The notes beneath the pieces are model-generated. The model worked only from the letters and a program-made list of their open reading frames with translations, was not told the DNA's origin and made no database searches. Made by a program: the position numbers and the translations under genes. Below are positions 61,924 to 64,000 of a stretch of DNA of 64,000 nt, one piece after another. The number at the start of each line of letters is the position of its first letter. Within the stretch, counting starts at the first letter, position 1. Origin of the DNA: an uncultured Flavobacteriaceae bacterium (GTDB lineage Bacteria; Bacteroidota; Bacteroidia; Flavobacteriales; Flavobacteriaceae); assembly GCA_947502975.1 (NCBI GenBank), contig CANNBV010000006.1, positions 1 through 64,000 on the forward strand. Direction: 5' to 3'.

Positions 61924-63323
61924 TGATGTTCAAACTGTTCTTTTAGGCTTATCTTCTTTTCTAAGTCATTAATCATCTTTTTTTCTTCTTTAGATTCTAA
62001 AAGAATATTATAATTATCCCAAAACTCTTTATCGTATGGCCTAGGAGTAAAAATATTACTATTCCAATCTGTATCAACTTTAATAAGATTACTATTTGTA
62101 ATAATATTTGTAAATAATATTTCTTGTTTAAGAAAATACTGATTCTCTTTATTTATCTCCTTTTTTGAGACCATGCTATCCATTATAGCGCCCATTCTAA
62201 AAAATATTTTAGGTTTTTCATATGATATATATTTTGGATACATTTTCCCATTAATTTTCATAAGTTTAACTGTGAACTTAGAATGTACTTTTGAACCACC
62301 TATTTTACTAAAAACTCTTACTTTATTGTCATGAATTAAAATGTATTCAAACTCTACTATAGAATAATCATTTGCGTTAATATAAATCCAACCATAAGGC
62401 AATAGATACTTTCCAAAATGCTTATTCAATTTAGCTGGTGGGTTCTTGGGTGTTATTTTAATTTTACAGATATCTGCATTATCAATGTCGCTGGTTATAA
62501 TTGTATCTATTTTAAACGAATGTTTTTTGAGTAAGTTTTTATCTAGAAAAGCATTTTTTTGATTATAATATCTTATTGGATTTATACCACTTGATAATAC
62601 GTATTCCGGATTACCAGATTTATTATCATTATAAATGATAGCTTTTTCAATTTCATCAATTGAAACTTTCTGGATATCGATTACTTTTTTTTGTGATTTT
62701 TTAAAAGACATCCCCTTAACATTACTTAAATAGTTTCTGTAAAAATCTAAAGTATCAATGTTTCTGTTATCATAACTTTTTTTGATTTTAACTATATTAG
62801 TTTTTATATGTTCAATATCTTTATCATATCCAGGATCATACATTTGGATTGCTGCTTCAATCAACCATTTATACTCCAGCTTGTTTTTTTCTGTATGCCG
62901 CAAAAATCCTTCAGCTACAAAGGCTGATTCTGGAAAATTCTTATTGTATAAATCAAATGCTTTATTAACTATTTTTTCAGCAGATAGTCCTGGTTTTATA
63001 ATAACCTCGTCAAGGAGTATGTTTTTAGATTCCAACCTTACAAAATCCATATTAAGCACTTCATGTACACTTAACTTTTTAAGTTCATATCCTAATACTG
63101 AAACAATTAGTTTATTATCATTCTTGGTAATATTTTTAGGTATCGAAATTTTGACATGACCATCTTCATTACTTATGGTGCCCATGGTTTTATTCTCAAA
63201 AAAAATATTTGCATAAGGGATAGGAATACTATCATTATTTACTAGAGTAAACTCAATAATATTCTGAGCATATACTGATAATTGTAAAAATATAAATGTG
63301 AATAATGTCAAGCTCTTTTTCAT
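61920..63323 (-). CDS. Carboxypeptidase-regulatory-like-domain secreted protein (ATG at 63323 preferred over track start 63404)
   Basis: Signal peptide MKKSLTLFTFIFLQLSVYAQ; IEFTLVNNDSIPIPYANIFFENKTMGTISNEDGHVKISIPK...NDNKLIVSVLGYE; LDEVIIKP. Confidence 0.78.
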   Translation of the reverse strand: MKKSLTLFTFIFLQLSVYAQNIIEFTLVNNDSIPIPYANIFFENKTMGTISNEDGHVKISIPKNITKNDNKLIVSVLGYELKKLSVHEVLNMDFVRLESKNILLDEVIIKPGLSAEKIVNKAFDLYNKNFPESAFVAEGFLRHTEKNKLEYKWLIEAAIQMYDPGYDKDIEHIKTNIVKIKKSYDNRNIDTLDFYRNYLSNVKGMSFKKSQKKVIDIQKVSIDEIEKAIIYNDNKSGNPEYVLSSGINPIRYYNQKNAFLDKNLLKKHSFKIDTIITSDIDNADICKIKITPKNPPAKLNKHFGKYLLPYGWIYINANDYSIVEFEYILIHDNKVRVFSKIGGSKVHSKFTVKLMKINGKMYPKYISYEKPKIFFRMGAIMDSMVSKKEINKENQYFLKQEILFTNIITNSNLIKVDTDWNSNIFTPRPYDKEFWDNYNILLESKEEKKMINDLEKKISLKEQFEHQ

Positions 63324-63457
63324 TAATAAATACTTTTTTCGATGAAATAATGCTTTTAATAAAAAATAAAGATGATATTGATATCGACTAAATTTTAATT
63401 TCAAACAACAAATACAATTCTTAACACATTTGTTGTTTGAAATAATTTAGTAAACAA

Positions 63458-63616
63458 TCAAAACCATATAGTTCCAGAACAATTCTTTTCTATTCTAGCT
63501 TTTAAACGTGTTTCTCCACCACCTCTTCTCTGCCATCTACTAGCCATTGCCATACAACGTCCATATGTAGCCCCGCCAAAAATCTTTGAATTTTGTATAA
63601 AGTCTATTTTTTTCAT
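63458..63616 (-). CDS. Small GG-leader peptide precursor 1 (candidate bacteriocin)
   Basis: Read from the reverse complement: MKKIDFIQNSKIFGG|ATYGRCMAMASRWQRRGGGETRLKARIEKNCSGTIWF* (52 aa); not in the ORF track. Confidence 0.75.
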   Translation of the reverse strand: MKKIDFIQNSKIFGGATYGRCMAMASRWQRRGGGETRLKARIEKNCSGTIWF

Positions 63617-63651
63617 TTTTCTTAAATTAATTAATTTAAATTCAGTTTTAA

Positions 63652-63798
63652 TTACAAAACTCTTTCATGTCTCTCTACCATTCTATAGAATCTTGCACAA
63701 TCTCCATGATTGTAACATTTATTCATTTGTTTTCTCATGCGCTCTGCAAGCCCCGAAGCAAAAATCTCACTACTTTCGTTTAATTCTAATTTTCTCAT
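63652..63798 (-). CDS. Small leader-peptide precursor 2 (candidate bacteriocin)
   Basis: Read from the reverse complement: MRKLELNESSEIFASGLAERMRKQMNKCYNHGDCARFYRMVERHERVL* (48 aa); leader aligns without gaps to peptide 1 through ..IF; not in the ORF track. Confidence 0.68.
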   Translation of the reverse strand: MRKLELNESSEIFASGLAERMRKQMNKCYNHGDCARFYRMVERHERVL

Positions 63799-64000
63799 AA
63801 AATAAGGTTTTAAAATATTGTCTACTCTATTAGCTTTTCGACCTCCGCTTTTCTTACATTTTACAAATGCAAAAAATATTTAGAACAATTAAATAACTAA
63901 TTTTGGATATGTTTAAATATCAAAATCAGAAGTGAAATTTTGTTTTAATTTTTGTAATCTTTAGATAAAAACAATTCTTTCTACCCCATAAATCTAAATA

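Noticed and set aside
63840-63900. Promoter of the peptide operon (TTTTTTGCATTTG region on minus)
   Set aside because: Resembles TAnnTTTG but spacing is off by one; not supportable without transcript mapping.

Overview
This 64 kb window is AT-rich chromosomal DNA from a Bacteroidota member, probably Flavobacteriaceae. The support is a T9SS type B C-terminal domain at the left edge, TAnnTTTG-type promoter elements, and family content such as fahA, PxpABC, DUF1080 and YtxJ. Most of the window is ordinary housekeeping or accessory metabolism: uvrB, sucC, lysA, a histidine kinase/LytTR pair, glyA, fahA, clpB, deoC, pxpABC plus Nramp, a tricorn-like S41 protease and a GH2 beta-galactosidase. Two regions stand out. 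(1) At the right edge (about 56.26-63.80 kb, minus strand) is a tightly coupled operon with a C39-peptidase ABC transporter (PCAT), HlyD/MacA-like adaptor, FtsX/MacB-like permease, thioredoxin-like protein, an unknown membrane protein and a carboxypeptidase-regulatory-domain protein. It is preceded by two small genes missing from the ORF track, which encode cationic two-cysteine peptides with Bacteroidota-type leaders (..KIFGG| and ..EIFASG|). This is a candidate unmodified or disulfide-type bacteriocin/peptide export system. (2) About 13.79-20.80 kb is a run of same-strand, mostly uncharacterised small genes separated by mutually related spacers that form imperfect hairpins. It looks like a gene-cassette (attC-like/CALIN-like) array with no integrase in the window. 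Other points are a 36-bp perfect palindrome over a TetR promoter with a degenerate copy before a thioesterase gene, three copies of a GGGCGTTAC...CCYTAACGC intergenic repeat (one carrying a nested repeat), and several structured intergenic regions. All family calls come from reading the translations; no searches were run.
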